A stretch of DNA of 64,000 bases from Magnetococcus sp. PR-3 (lineage in GTDB: Bacteria; Pseudomonadota; Magnetococcia; Magnetococcales; Magnetococcaceae), in assembly GCF_036689865.1 (NCBI RefSeq), contig NZ_JBAHUQ010000013.1, forward strand, positions 87,116 to 151,115, read 5' to 3'. Numbering within the stretch: position 1 is the first letter of the stretch; every line of letters starts with the position of its first letter. The notes below the pieces were generated by a model. It made no database searches. It was not told the origin of the DNA and saw only the letters and a program-made list of their open reading frames with translations. A program made the translations under genes and the position numbers. Shown here in pieces: positions 18,361-28,255 of the stretch.

Positions 18361-20766
18361 ATGCGTAGTGTTGCATCCAAGTTTTTTGTACCGTTATCGG
18401 CCATCGGTATTCTGGCTTCATTGGTTGTTCTCTTTGCCATGTTGTTTATGAAAGACAGCAATGTGGAGTTGGCGGGTATTAAGGCGGGTGAATCTCTGGC
18501 TTCACAGATTGTGGCGGTACGGGGTTTTTATACTAAGCAGGTGGTCTCCCGTGCCAAAGAGATGAAGGTACGGTTGAACTATGACTTTGCAGAACGTCGC
18601 GATACCCTGCCACTGCCTGCCACTTTGGTGCACCATTTAGGGGATCAAATCGCGAAGAGTTATCCGGGGATGAAGGTCCGGCTTTTTAGTCGCTATCCTT
18701 TCCCTCACCGCGCTGCTGGTGAGAAGTATGATGCGTTTGAAAAAAAGGCCATGAACCAGCTGGAAAAGGATCCGGAAACCCCTGTATGGATCTTTGAGAG
18801 TAATGAGAAGGGGGACTTCTTTCGCTATGCGGTGGCGGATCTTATGCTACCAGGTTGTGTGAAGTGCCATAACAGCCACCCTGAGACACCTAAGGATGAC
18901 TGGGAGGTCGGGGATGTACGGGGGATTATTGAGGTTCAGGTGCCTATGGATAGCCTAACCTCTAAGATTACGACAGATACCATGCTGTTGATCCTGCTGT
19001 TGGTGGGGATGATTGTTTTAATGATGGGCCTCATCTGGTTCCTACTGCGTCGCCATGTATTGGCACCGGTTGGGCAAGTGGTCACCGCCGTTGAAACCAT
19101 GGCAGATGGTCATGTGCAAACACGGGTAGATCTGGGTGCCAGTGAGGATGAGATTAGTCAAATTGGCCAAGGTATAAACCATATGGCCCAGCGTCTGACC
19201 CGAACGTTGCAGAATGTCACCCTGCAATCCAAAACCATTGGTTCGGTGGTGACTGAGCAAGTTTCTTTGAAAAAACAGCTCTTGGATGGCGCGCAGAAGA
19301 GCACTGATCTGGCCCAAAAAGTGGCCTCTGAAAATGGCCGGGTTGATACAGAGGTTCGACAGCTCAATGACCAAATAGCGCGGGTGAGTGAAGATATTCG
19401 GGTGGTTTCCCACGAAAGCCACGGTCTGTCAGAGCAGGTTACCAGTATTGCTGAGTCGGTGAAGTCTGCCAACCATAATGTCACCTCTATGGCTGCAGCC
19501 GCTGAACAGATGAGTGCCAACCTAGACTCGGTCAACGGTAACCTGTCACAGGTGAACGACTCGGTAACCCGTGTTAGACAAACCACAGAGCAGGTTACGG
19601 AATCTCTGCAGGATGTCCGTGGTCGTTGCCGTCAAGCCGATGAGCGTTCTTTAGAGGCGACACAAACCATTGAACGTACGCAGTCGATTATGACGGATCT
19701 GGCCAAATCCAGCCAATCCATCGAACAGGTCATTGAGGTCATTAACTCCATGGCTGAGCAGACCAATATGCTCGCTTTAAATGCCTCTATCGAAGCTGCT
19801 GGGGCAGGGGAAGCGGGTAAAGGTTTTGCGGTGGTGGCCAATGAGGTTAAAGATCTGGCCAGCCAAACAGCCAAGGCTGCCGATGAGATTGAGACCAAGG
19901 TGCATGAACTGCAGGATCAGTCACGGCATGCCGCTTCTGCCGCACAGGAGGCCAGTAAGCTGATTGTTGGTATTAAAAGTGCCAACGGTGAGATCTCGGA
20001 AGCGGTTGAGGGGCAGGTCTATGCCATTGAAGAGATCACTGAGGCTATCCGTGCGATGCATGGTGCGGCTTCGGATGTAACGCATAATGCGGGTGAGTTG
20101 GGGCAAGCTGCTCAAGAGGTTGCCCGGGCAGCATCAGAAGCAGCCTCGGATACCACAGCCATTGCCGATTCTGCCGATACCATGGCGGATTTGGCGCGTT
20201 CTTCAGCAGACCGCTCAACCCAGTCTGCCGATCAAGCAGAGGGCATGCGGGAGGTCTCTCAACGTATTTTTTCAGCATCGGCTGAGGTGCAGAAGATGTC
20301 GGTTGAATCCCAGGATATTGCAGCAGCTTTGCAAGGTTCCATTAGTTTTTCCGGGTTTTTGACCGAAGTGGTACACGATACCTCTAGTGCGCTCAAGCAG
20401 GCTGAAGAAGGCTTAGACATCGGTCAAGCTCCTTTTGATATCGGTCAGCTCAAACAACATCATATGCATTTGCGTGGCAAGCTGGAGGGGCTGTTAACAG
20501 GTTTCTGTTCCATGACGGAAGCTGAGCTGGGTACCGCGCAGGGTGATCTGTTTGGTCGCTGGTATCATCAAGATGGGCAACAGCGATATGGAAACGATCC
20601 TCGCTTTGCTGAACTGGGGCAACTGCACCAAAAGATCCATGGCAATATGGTCAATTTATTAAAGATGCTTGAGAATGACCAAAAGCCTGAGCATGTAAAT
20701 CTGAACCAGTGTGATAGCTTACGTAAACAGCTATTTGATCTTCTGGATCAACTCTACATAGAATAG
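18361..20766 (+). CDS. Methyl-accepting chemotaxis protein with periplasmic c-type heme motif and CZB-like C-terminus
   Basis: Chemoreceptor of 801 residues. TM1 is about 9-30 and TM2 about 207-229. The periplasmic domain between them resembles the Tll0287-like (DUF3365) sensor fold. It carries a heme c attachment motif CVKCH at 166-170, preceded by [13 protein letters not shown] and followed by [22 protein letters not shown] and the signalling tip [18 protein letters not shown] follow. The C-terminus is CZB-like: His703, His756 and His760 are kept, the Cys position is Asp729 (DLFGRW) and the Trp of HLxW is Gly. Heme-c chemoreceptors are known in Geobacter and Desulfovibrio (DcrA), where they sense redox or gas ligands. 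An aerotaxis or redox role is inferred. GGAG lies about 10 nt before the ATG. Confidence 0.94.
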   Translation: MRSVASKFFVPLSAIGILASLVVLFAMLFMKDSNVELAGIKAGESLASQIVAVRGFYTKQVVSRAKEMKVRLNYDFAERRDTLPLPATLVHHLGDQIAKSYPGMKVRLFSRYPFPHRAAGEKYDAFEKKAMNQLEKDPETPVWIFESNEKGDFFRYAVADLMLPGCVKCHNSHPETPKDDWEVGDVRGIIEVQVPMDSLTSKITTDTMLLILLLVGMIVLMMGLIWFLLRRHVLAPVGQVVTAVETMADGHVQTRVDLGASEDEISQIGQGINHMAQRLTRTLQNVTLQSKTIGSVVTEQVSLKKQLLDGAQKSTDLAQKVASENGRVDTEVRQLNDQIARVSEDIRVVSHESHGLSEQVTSIAESVKSANHNVTSMAAAAEQMSANLDSVNGNLSQVNDSVTRVRQTTEQVTESLQDVRGRCRQADERSLEATQTIERTQSIMTDLAKSSQSIEQVIEVINSMAEQTNMLALNASIEAAGAGEAGKGFAVVANEVKDLASQTAKAADEIETKVHELQDQSRHAASAAQEASKLIVGIKSANGEISEAVEGQVYAIEEITEAIRAMHGAASDVTHNAGELGQAAQEVARAASEAASDTTAIADSADTMADLARSSADRSTQSADQAEGMREVSQRIFSASAEVQKMSVESQDIAAALQGSISFSGFLTEVVHDTSSALKQAEEGLDIGQAPFDIGQLKQHHMHLRGKLEGLLTGFCSMTEAELGTAQGDLFGRWYHQDGQQRYGNDPRFAELGQLHQKIHGNMVNLLKMLENDQKPEHVNLNQCDSLRKQLFDLLDQLYIE

Positions 20767-20799
20767 CCTAGCCCTATTTAATAGGGGGTATGGATAGTG

Positions 20800-20832
20800 A
20801 AAAGAGAGTGGCTTATGGTCACTCTCTTTTTT
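20800..20832 (+). terminator. Terminator after third chemoreceptor
   Basis: AAAAGAGAGTG at 20800-20810 and CACTCTCTTTT at 20820-20830 form an 11-bp stem with a T-rich 3' side. Confidence 0.88.
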
Positions 20833-20956
20833 GGTTAAAAAACGCTGAGATTAAGAGAGAATTTGGTATCGCTCAGGAAGTTTGTTATGTTTCTTGAGGG
20901 TGCAGGCTGCAACATGCCTGTTTTGTTTGAGGAGGTTCAGAAAGGGTGGTTTGACT

Positions 20957-21280
20957 GTGGGTGCCAATAAGGATATGGATACCATTCAAGTGGTGGAGAG
21001 TGAGTCGCACAACCGTACGGTATTGGTGTTACCTGCTGCATTTACCTTCCGGCTTTACAATGAGTTCCGTGGTTGTTATGAATCCCTGGATCAACATGTC
21101 GAGGTAGAGATAGATCTCTCCAAGGTTACGCACCTGGACAGCTCTGCACTGGGTATGTTGGTGGCGGTTTGGGAACATATGGGGCGTAGCAGTGAAAAAG
21201 TGGTTTTGACCAATATGAGCGAACCGGTGCGAAAAATATTGGAAAACTCCAACTTTCACCAGCTTTTTACCATGACTTAA
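20957..21280 (+). CDS. STAS-domain protein (anti-sigma factor antagonist-like)
   Basis: A small cytoplasmic STAS protein of about 107 residues. Its signature is EIDLSKVTHLDSSALGMLV, where Ser62 or Ser63 is the expected phosphorylation site, followed by the usual C-terminal LENSNFHQLF helix. Such proteins bind and release anti-sigma kinases when a PP2C phosphatase dephosphorylates them. The start is uncertain: the frame is open from 20882, GTG at 20957 lies 10 nt after AAAGGG, and ATG at 20975 is also possible. A REC-PP2C phosphatase gene and an Hpt gene lie 5-7 kb away (26418-28149) and could be its partners. No kinase is adjacent. It converges on folP with 14 bp between the stop codons. Confidence 0.85.
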   Translation: MGANKDMDTIQVVESESHNRTVLVLPAAFTFRLYNEFRGCYESLDQHVEVEIDLSKVTHLDSSALGMLVAVWEHMGRSSEKVVLTNMSEPVRKILENSNFHQLFTMT

Positions 21281-21294
21281 TGCTTAGTCAGGCG

Positions 21295-22452
21295 TTAACA
21301 CAGGCAGCTCAATGCCTGTTTAACCCCTGCGACATCATGCACCCGGACCCAGTTGGCGCCCCGCTGTACCCCTAGTGTGGCCATCATATGGCTACCAATG
21401 TCCCGCTGGTTGGCTTCATCTACACCGGTTAGATGACCAATAATACGCTTACGAGATATCCCCAGTAGGGTTGTGGCCCCTGTGCCTTTAAAGGCGCCTA
21501 GGTGGGCCATCAGCTCCATATTATGGGCATGGCTCTTTCCAAAGCCAATACCCGGATCAATCACCAAACGATCCCGCGCTATACCGTTCTCAACACACCA
21601 AAGCATACGATCAGACAGGTAGCTGTAGACCTCCGCCACAACATCCTCATAGTGGGGGTTTTTCTGCATGGTCCGTGGTGTACCCTGCATATGCATTAAG
21701 ATAATAGGGCAGTGGGCATCCCGCATAATCCGGGGGGCAATGGGGTCACTTTGCAGTGCGGTAACATCGTTAATGATCACTGCACCTGCTTCCAGTGCAG
21801 CCGCCATAACCTGACCTTTGGTGGTATCTACAGAGATCGGTATCTCGGTCTGTGCACGGATGGCACGAACAACGGGTATCACCCGTCTGAGCTCTTCTTC
21901 TACGGCGACAGCATCGGCACCTGGACGGGTTGATTCCCCCCCCACATCTAGAATATCCGCACCGGCTTCCACCAGGGCCAACGCATGGTGCACAGCGGAC
22001 GCTGTATCAGCATGGCGCCCCCCATCTGAAAAGGAGTCTGGGGTTACATTGACAATACCCATGACCAAGGGGCGTTGCTGGGGCAACGACTGCAACTGTC
22101 CTGCAAGGTTGCGGAAACGTACAGGCGACGGTGGGGCTTCAAGGTTGGATAAGCTGTGATGAAGCGCAAGAGAAGCCTCTTGAGCAATGGTTTGAAAGAG
22201 CCGATTTTGCCACGCTTCAATGTCAGCTTTTTTGAGCCAACCCCGGGCCATGCGTAGTCGACCAGATTCAAAGCTCTCCATGCCTGGTGCTAAAAGAGGG
22301 TCCCAATCTTCTCGCCATGGGAAGAGACGTACGGCCATGGGTAATTGGGGCAGGGGGGGGAAGGGCGGGACCTCTTCACCCTGCTTTTGAGCAGAAAAAA
22401 AATGGGCGCCTAAGGCGCCCATGGTCGGTGTAATTACGGCATAATGCGTCAT
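21295..22452 (-). CDS. folP: Dihydropteroate synthase with N-terminal extension
   Basis: Condenses p-aminobenzoate with the pterin pyrophosphate in folate synthesis; the target of sulfonamides. The protein has 385 residues, about 110-125 more than a typical DHPS. The catalytic core starts near 128 with [15 protein letters not shown] and keeps [33 protein letters not shown] and the terminal RVHDV region. Residues 1-125 are Pro-rich, then helical, of unknown function. The ATG overlaps the ftsH stop codon (ATGA), so translation is coupled to ftsH. The ftsH-folP order matches E. coli, but glmM does not follow. A small inverted repeat (ACAGGCA/TGCCTGT at 21300-21319) overlaps its 3' end. Confidence 0.95.
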   Translation of the reverse strand: MTHYAVITPTMGALGAHFFSAQKQGEEVPPFPPLPQLPMAVRLFPWREDWDPLLAPGMESFESGRLRMARGWLKKADIEAWQNRLFQTIAQEASLALHHSLSNLEAPPSPVRFRNLAGQLQSLPQQRPLVMGIVNVTPDSFSDGGRHADTASAVHHALALVEAGADILDVGGESTRPGADAVAVEEELRRVIPVVRAIRAQTEIPISVDTTKGQVMAAALEAGAVIINDVTALQSDPIAPRIMRDAHCPIILMHMQGTPRTMQKNPHYEDVVAEVYSYLSDRMLWCVENGIARDRLVIDPGIGFGKSHAHNMELMAHLGAFKGTGATTLLGISRKRIIGHLTGVDEANQRDIGSHMMATLGVQRGANWVRVHDVAGVKQALSCLC

Positions 22453-24467
22453 ACGTCCTTATCATCCTTAGCAGGGGCATCGTTGTTCGGTGCCTCCTCT
22501 TCAGATGCCTCTGGTGCAGTGTCGGTGGATCCCTCCGCCTCTTCTGCCTCTGCGACACTCCCTGCCGCTGCATGTTCTGCCGGCTGGCCCGCTTCACCCC
22601 CATCGTCTGCCACCGCTGGGGTGGGCTCGGCTTTGGGACGCTCTTCCTTCTTCTTCAAAGGTTTTAAAGCTGTCTCAGCAGGTTCACCTGCCATAAACTT
22701 TAAGACCTCATCCGCGTCAATGGTTTCGCGCTCAAGCAGTGCCAGGGCCATGGTGTGCAGCACATCCATCTTTTCGTTCAAGATCTTTTTGGCGCGCTTG
22801 TAGTTGCGATCGACAATGTCGAACACCTCTGAATCAATGCGACGTGAGGTCTCTTCTGAAATGTTTTTGTGCTGCGTGATCTCCCGACCGAGGAAAATCT
22901 CTTGTTCATTCTCGCCGTAGGTAAGTGGCCCCAAGGACTCACTCATGCCATAAGAGCAGATCATCTTACGTGCAAGGTCAGTGGCCCGTTGGATATCGTT
23001 ACCAGCACCGGTGGTTAACTGGTTAAGTACCAACTCTTCGGCCAACCGGCCACCCATAAGAATGGCGATATTTTGTTCAAGCTGCACCTTGGAGTAGGTG
23101 TAGCGATCTTCCATAGGAAGTTGCATGGTCAGGCCCAGCGCGCGACCCCGGGGAATGATGGTCACTTTATGGACGGGATCCGCCCCTTCTAGTGCCATCG
23201 CGACAATGGCGTGACCAGCCTCATGATAGGCGGTGGTCTTACGCTCTTTTTCAGAGATAACCGCACTTTTACGCGGTTTGCCCATCATCACTTTGTCTTT
23301 GGCGTTCTCAAAGTCTTCCATCTCCACAACCCGCTTATCAAGCTGGGCTGCGATCAAGGCTGCTTCATTGACCAGGTTGGCCAGATCCGCACCGGAAAAA
23401 CCGGGGGTGGCACGGGCAAGCACTTCAGCATCGACGGAATCCGAAATGGGCACTTTATTCATGTGCACTTTAAGAATTTGCGTACGACCTTGGATATCCG
23501 GGTTGGGTACGGTGACCTGACGGTCAAAACGACCCGGACGCAGCAAGGCTGGATCCAAGACATCAGGACGGTTGGTGGCCGCCACCAAAATGACACCTTC
23601 GGTGGACTCAAAGCCATCCATCTCAACCAGTAGCTGGTTCAGGGTCTGTTCACGTTCATCGTGCCCACCACCCAGGCCTGCGCCACGGTGACGACCAACC
23701 GCATCGATCTCATCGATAAAGATGATGCAGGGGGCGTTCTTTTTGCCCTGTTCGAACATATCCCGAACACGAGCAGCACCAACCCCAACAAACATCTCCA
23801 CAAAATCAGAACCGGAGAGGTTGAAAAAGGGCACGTTGGCTTCACCCGCAATGGCACGAGCAAGCAGAGTTTTACCGGTACCCGGTGGGCCCACCAGCAG
23901 TACGCCCTTGGGTATTTTTCCCCCTAAGCGCTGGAACTTATGGGGATCTTTAAGGAAGTGTACAACCTCCTGCAGTTCTTCCTTGGCTTCCTCAATGCCT
24001 GCGACATCCTGGAAGGTGACCTTGGCCGCCTTGTCAGACATGAGCTTGGCTTTGGATTTACCAAAGGACATGGCACCACGACCACCACCAGATTGCATCT
24101 GGCGCATGAAGTAGATCCAAACGGCAATAAGCAGAAGCATAGGGAACCAGCTGATGAGAATCTGCATCAGCATGGGGGTGCCTTCAGGTTCCTGTACATC
24201 AATCTTGACACCATGATCCAACAGCTCTTTGGTCAGATCATAGTTGTCTGGTGCACGGGTGGTGAAGGAACCACCATCAGAGGTTTTAACGTGAACCATA
24301 TGGCCTTCAATGGTCACGGCTTCCACACTACCTTGGTTTAGACGGTCGGTGAAATCAGAAAAAGGTGTTTGAGTCTGTCCCTGGGGGCCGTTAAAGAGAT
24401 TGAACAGCATCACGATGAGCAGGCCAATGACCAGCCACAGGGAGAGGTTTTTAAAAAACCCGTTCAA
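22449..24467 (-). CDS. ftsH: ATP-dependent zinc metalloprotease FtsH
   Basis: Membrane-anchored AAA+ protease that degrades misfolded membrane proteins and regulators such as LpxC and sigma-32. It has 672 residues. TM1 is about 8-26, a periplasmic segment follows, and TM2 is about 100-121. Walker A GPPGTGKT is at 193-200, Walker [10 protein letters not shown] follows, then the SRH region RPGRFDRQV. The zinc-binding HEAGH is at 415-419. The last 60 residues are unusually acidic and Ala/Pro-rich, longer than in E. coli. The downstream folP overlaps by 4 nt. tilS lies 160 bp upstream on the same strand, as in many bacteria. Confidence 0.98.
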   Translation of the reverse strand: MNGFFKNLSLWLVIGLLIVMLFNLFNGPQGQTQTPFSDFTDRLNQGSVEAVTIEGHMVHVKTSDGGSFTTRAPDNYDLTKELLDHGVKIDVQEPEGTPMLMQILISWFPMLLLIAVWIYFMRQMQSGGGRGAMSFGKSKAKLMSDKAAKVTFQDVAGIEEAKEELQEVVHFLKDPHKFQRLGGKIPKGVLLVGPPGTGKTLLARAIAGEANVPFFNLSGSDFVEMFVGVGAARVRDMFEQGKKNAPCIIFIDEIDAVGRHRGAGLGGGHDEREQTLNQLLVEMDGFESTEGVILVAATNRPDVLDPALLRPGRFDRQVTVPNPDIQGRTQILKVHMNKVPISDSVDAEVLARATPGFSGADLANLVNEAALIAAQLDKRVVEMEDFENAKDKVMMGKPRKSAVISEKERKTTAYHEAGHAIVAMALEGADPVHKVTIIPRGRALGLTMQLPMEDRYTYSKVQLEQNIAILMGGRLAEELVLNQLTTGAGNDIQRATDLARKMICSYGMSESLGPLTYGENEQEIFLGREITQHKNISEETSRRIDSEVFDIVDRNYKRAKKILNEKMDVLHTMALALLERETIDADEVLKFMAGEPAETALKPLKKKEERPKAEPTPAVADDGGEAGQPAEHAAAGSVAEAEEAEGSTDTAPEASEEEAPNNDAPAKDDKDV

Positions 24468-24629
24468 GAAAGGAACTCCTCGTTCGGTTTGGGGAAACAG
24501 TTTAGGAAAAGGATTTGATCCGCATACCTTTATCGGCTCAATTACAAACTGGCTATAGCCAATAATGGAACACGACTTAAGATAGGGAATTTACGCCTAC
24601 CTAGAAGATAGGCATGCTTAGTTAAAAGT

Positions 24630-25676
24630 TCAATGGTTCGTCTCGCCTCTTTTTCCTGGTGCATGATGTTGGGTGTGTATTTGCAGATATTGGGCCGCTC
24701 TTTGAATGGTGACACCACGCATATTCATTTTCCAGTATTTTGCTGGTAACTGTAGATGCTGCCAAAGATTATATTTGGCACGATGCCCCACTGAAGGAAC
24801 CCCCGTTAGGCTAAAGATCCAGTGGTCCAATAATCGTGCACGTAGCTCAGTCGGTAAATCGACATAGGGTTGAAAAGGGATCTGCACCCCTTTTTCCTGC
24901 CAGGGTTGTGGTGCCAGCTCTTCCAATAGGCGTTGGGTCATCCAATTCAACGCGGCATCGGCCTGCTGTAAATGCTCGGCAGTTTGTGCCAAACGGCTTG
25001 TAAGGGGCGCGGGAGATGCTACGTGCTCCAAACTGGGTATGAGCCGGTGGCGAATTCGGTTGCGTGTGTAGCGTAGATCTTGATTACTGGGATCTTCTCG
25101 CCAGCTAATTCTCTCCCCTTCCAGCCATTGGGTTAAGCTAGATTTGCTCAAGGAGAGCAACGGGCGCAGCAGTTGGGTGGTCTGGTTGGAATAGGGCAAT
25201 GGCGCAATGGGGCGCATGCCACGTAAACCTTTTAGTCCCACCCCCCGCAGCAACAGCCGCTCTAGCATGGTCTCCGCTTGATCTTCCTGATGGTGGGCAA
25301 TGGCGATAAAGGGCGCGCTGATCTGTTGGGCAACGTCCCCTAAAAATGCATAGCGGGCTTGGCGGGCTTTAGCCGCGAGGTTTGATTTATGGTCGGGGGG
25401 GCTCCATTGCGCATGATGAAGCTTAATCTGGTTGTTCTGGCACTGCTCGATAAGGTGGGCCAAATCCAAGGCTGAGCAGGGTCGTAGGGCATGATCAAAA
25501 TGGGCGGCGTGTAGGGGGCCGGGGTAGCAAGCTTTTAAAAGGTGCAGTAGGGCGGTGGAGTCCACGCCTGCAGAGACAGCCACCAAAAGTGGCGTGCTCA
25601 GGGGCCATTGGGGGAGTAAATTGGCCAGATGTGCCTGAAAACGGCGTACCAGGGCTGCCCGCTTTTTATCATCCAA
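24630..25676 (-). CDS. tilS: tRNA(Ile)-lysidine synthase
   Basis: Modifies C34 of tRNA-Ile(CAU) to lysidine so that it reads AUA codons. The protein has 348 residues: an N-terminal PP-loop ATPase domain and a central TilS domain; the C-terminal domain of the long E. coli type is short or missing. The PP-loop reads AVSAGVDSTALL; the second residue of the usual SGGxDS is Ala. HFDHALRP and the AHHQEDQAETMLERLLLRG motif are normal. The start is TTG at 25676, 6 nt after AGAGGT inside the end of queC; the nearby ATG is out of frame. It lies 3 nt after the queC stop, so the two are co-translated. Confidence 0.94.
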   Translation of the reverse strand: MDDKKRAALVRRFQAHLANLLPQWPLSTPLLVAVSAGVDSTALLHLLKACYPGPLHAAHFDHALRPCSALDLAHLIEQCQNNQIKLHHAQWSPPDHKSNLAAKARQARYAFLGDVAQQISAPFIAIAHHQEDQAETMLERLLLRGVGLKGLRGMRPIAPLPYSNQTTQLLRPLLSLSKSSLTQWLEGERISWREDPSNQDLRYTRNRIRHRLIPSLEHVASPAPLTSRLAQTAEHLQQADAALNWMTQRLLEELAPQPWQEKGVQIPFQPYVDLPTELRARLLDHWIFSLTGVPSVGHRAKYNLWQHLQLPAKYWKMNMRGVTIQRAAQYLQIHTQHHAPGKRGETNH

Positions 25677-25679
25677 AGG

Positions 25680-26357
25680 TCAGAACCTCTGATAAGGCGC
25701 TGGGTCAGTATGCCCCGCATCTGCAAACCCTTGTAGGCGCAGGCGGCAGGCATCGCATAAGCCGCATGCTTCACCTGCTGTATCGGGGTCGTAACAGGAG
25801 CGGGTTTGGCCATAATCTACCCCCAGTTTCATCCCCATTTGAATGATCTGTGCTTTTGTTAGGTCGATCAGGGGGGTGTGTACGGTAAAGGCTTGTCCTT
25901 CAACCCCTGCTTTGGTGGCTAAGTTGGCGGTCTGCTGGAAGGCACGAATAAACTCAGGACGGCAGTCTGGATAACCCGAATAGTCTACCGCATTGACACC
26001 AATATAGAGATGTTGTGCCTGTAAAGCTTCTGCCCAAGCCAGTGCCAAAGAGAGAAAAACCATGTTACGTGCGGGTACATAGGTAACAGGTATGGCATCA
26101 CTCTCGATCCCATCCTTGGGTACAGGAATATCAGCCGTTAGGGCCGAACCGCCAAATAGGGAGAGATCCAGATCCATAACACGGTGTTCTACCAGGGGTA
26201 GGCTCTCAGCCTGTTTGGCTGCCATATCCAGTTCTGTGGTATGACGCTGACCATAGCGAAAACTTAGTGCGTGGATGCGGTGGCCTTGATTATGGGCCAA
26301 GCGTAGAACAGTGGCAGAGTCCAGACCACCAGAGAGCAGAACAACAGCTGAGGACAT
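25680..26357 (-). CDS. queC: 7-cyano-7-deazaguanine synthase
   Basis: Makes preQ0 from 7-carboxy-7-deazaguanine in queuosine synthesis. The PP-loop is [14 protein letters not shown] near the start. The C-terminal zinc site has Cys residues in [18 protein letters not shown]. The product is about 225 residues from the ATG at 26357; a TTG five codons upstream is an alternative with no better ribosome binding site. No other queuosine gene is in the window. tilS follows by 3 nt, so both tRNA-modifying enzymes share a transcript. Confidence 0.96.
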   Translation of the reverse strand: MSSAVVLLSGGLDSATVLRLAHNQGHRIHALSFRYGQRHTTELDMAAKQAESLPLVEHRVMDLDLSLFGGSALTADIPVPKDGIESDAIPVTYVPARNMVFLSLALAWAEALQAQHLYIGVNAVDYSGYPDCRPEFIRAFQQTANLATKAGVEGQAFTVHTPLIDLTKAQIIQMGMKLGVDYGQTRSCYDPDTAGEACGLCDACRLRLQGFADAGHTDPAPYQRF

Positions 26358-26417
26358 GGGCGACGACTTCAAAACAAAGAGTGGTAAAAAAGCGCCATGG
26401 TAGCATAGCGGGGTGGT

Positions 26418-27521
26418 TTAAGGAATCATCAAGCTAACCACGGTGATATCATCCTTGGCCATATCCAGGACCTTTTGTGCCCCCTCTGTGGGGTTTTTAA
26501 TCTGCTCGGTTGGGCTATCAGAGGCATCCATATCCTGAAAAAACTGAGTGAGCAGATCGTATTCACCACTCTCCATAAGAACCTCAAGGGTATCGTTTAA
26601 ACCATCTGAGTAGGCATACAGGCGATCCCCTGGTTTGCTTTGAAAAGTGGCTGAAGTCATGGGAAGGTGAAGATTTTCCAGGGCACCGAGTGGTAGCTGA
26701 TGCAGTTGATGGCAGACCCACTCCCCATCCTGATGGCTGAAAATACCTGGTGCGGCAAAATTCCACAGCGAGACCTCATAGCTAACAGGATTAAACTCCA
26801 TGAACGAAGCCGCCATAAAAAACCCCTGGGGGAGCTTGTCATAGAGGTTTTTATTGATGCTGTTAAAAATGGTCTCGGTGGCCACGCCCTGAGCGGTCAT
26901 CTCATAAAATTTGGGGATAACCAGGGGGCCGCAAATGGCTGCGGGTAGATCATGCCCGGTAAAGTCCCCAATACCGATTAATCGGTTGCCATTGGGTTTA
27001 GTGGCGGATAAAACCACATCGCCACTGACCCGGCTGATCGGCTGTTGCACAAAGTGTAACTGCTTGGGTTCAAAATGGGCACTTTCTCTGAGCTTATGGA
27101 GAACCGCCGCAATTTGGTTTAGGGCGTGCTGTTTCTCTTCAGCCAGAACCAGCCGATTGAGTAAAGAGCGCAGGCGGGCTTTAAGAATAATGGGGTTAAA
27201 AGGCTTTAAAACAAAATCATCCCCTCCACAGGCCAAGCAGTGGGCCAGCTCTTCATCACTTTCAACCGAAGTAAGGAAGAGGATGGGGGGATCAATCTCA
27301 TCTTTACCGATGGATGCACGTATCTGTTGGGTTGCTTTATAACCATTAAGGATCGGCATGAGGATATCCATAATAACCAGATCCGGCTTTTTCTCCTGAT
27401 ATAAGTCGACAGCCTGTTGGCCATTTTCAGCCATGAGAACCTTATAACCTTCAGAGGTTAAAAAGGTCTCCAAATGAAAGGCGCTGGTGGCATCATCCTC
27501 AGCAATTAAAATGGTGCGCAT
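26418..27521 (-). CDS. Response regulator with PP2C-type (SpoIIE) phosphatase output
   Basis: A 367-residue cytoplasmic two-domain regulator. The receiver (1-120) has the acidic pair ED (8-9), phospho-acceptor Asp52 in VIMDILMP, the Thr of LFLTS and the Lys of VLKPF. A linker helix is followed by a SpoIIE-type phosphatase domain with SGDVV, GIGDFTGHDLPAA, YAYSDGLNDT and KDDITVV, which carry the metal-binding Asp residues. The ATG at 27521 is preceded by AAGGAAT. Phosphorylation should control dephosphorylation of a STAS protein. The Hpt gene directly upstream is the likely phosphodonor and the STAS protein at 20957 a candidate substrate. It resembles HsbR of Pseudomonas without the kinase domain. 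Confidence 0.93.
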   Translation of the reverse strand: MRTILIAEDDATSAFHLETFLTSEGYKVLMAENGQQAVDLYQEKKPDLVIMDILMPILNGYKATQQIRASIGKDEIDPPILFLTSVESDEELAHCLACGGDDFVLKPFNPIILKARLRSLLNRLVLAEEKQHALNQIAAVLHKLRESAHFEPKQLHFVQQPISRVSGDVVLSATKPNGNRLIGIGDFTGHDLPAAICGPLVIPKFYEMTAQGVATETIFNSINKNLYDKLPQGFFMAASFMEFNPVSYEVSLWNFAAPGIFSHQDGEWVCHQLHQLPLGALENLHLPMTSATFQSKPGDRLYAYSDGLNDTLEVLMESGEYDLLTQFFQDMDASDSPTEQIKNPTEGAQKVLDMAKDDITVVSLMIP

Positions 27522-27789
27522 GGTACTGAAATTCCTTATCAAAAAATAACACAATATCTCGTTTATTATCGGTTTCTTCAGTGTGGATCGTGGTGTTGTA
27601 TGATAGCTCTGGTCATTTAATTAAAAACAATCCTCCCGTTCCATGACACGTGGTGCCATGTTCTGAACAAGGGGAGTGATAGGCTCTCTATAAAGTGTTG
27701 TTTATCCTCTTACATATTTTAACATATATGATGGGTTGTTGGGGAAGCTAAAGCTTGCCCCTGTGTCTCAAATATATGCTGATCAGTGC

Positions 27790-28149
27790 CTATAGGGTAT
27801 CCAGATAAGCTGTTATTTTGGGAATCGCTACCTGCCACTGCTGTTGTAGGGCCAAAAAAGGGGGCGTGGTTTCCTTACCGTCTATACAGTTCTGTTCCAA
27901 AGCGCGGGCAAGGTTACTGATGCGGGTTAACCCGACATTAAGACTGGCAGATTTTAAAGTGTGGGCATGCAGTCGCATGGCTTCCTGGTCCCCAGCCTCG
28001 TGGGCCTGCTGAAACTTGTTCTGCAGTTGGGTGCCATCGGTAATATAGAGGGTGAACAGCTTTTTTAAAAACCCAGGGCTGCGTTGGTTTTGGATAAGCA
28101 GCCGTTCAAAGGTCTGCGTTTCCAAACCAATATCTGGTAGAGGTGGCAT
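27790..28149 (-). CDS. Histidine phosphotransfer (Hpt) domain protein
   Basis: A free-standing Hpt protein of 119 residues. The phosphorylated residue is His63 in AHTLKSASLNVG, followed by the usual second helix LARALEQ. It should relay phosphate from a hybrid histidine kinase, not present here, to a receiver, most simply the REC-PP2C protein 270 bp downstream on the same strand. The ATG follows GGGAGC. The 270-bp gap has no evident terminator and contains AT-rich sequence that could hold a promoter for the regulator. Confidence 0.92.
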   Translation of the reverse strand: MPPLPDIGLETQTFERLLIQNQRSPGFLKKLFTLYITDGTQLQNKFQQAHEAGDQEAMRLHAHTLKSASLNVGLTRISNLARALEQNCIDGKETTPPFLALQQQWQVAIPKITAYLDTL

Positions 28150-28255
28150 GAGGGGGCTCCCATTTTTTTCACTTTAAACAACGCATTTGATCTCTTATGC
28201 CTTGGAGTGTGAAAAAGATTTGCCCCGCTGTCAATTTAAACAGGTTGATGGTATG

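Noticed and set aside
21299..21319. ACAGGCA/TGCCTGT hairpin as a terminator of the STAS gene
   Set aside because: The stem is only 7 bp, lacks a T run and lies inside the folP coding end.
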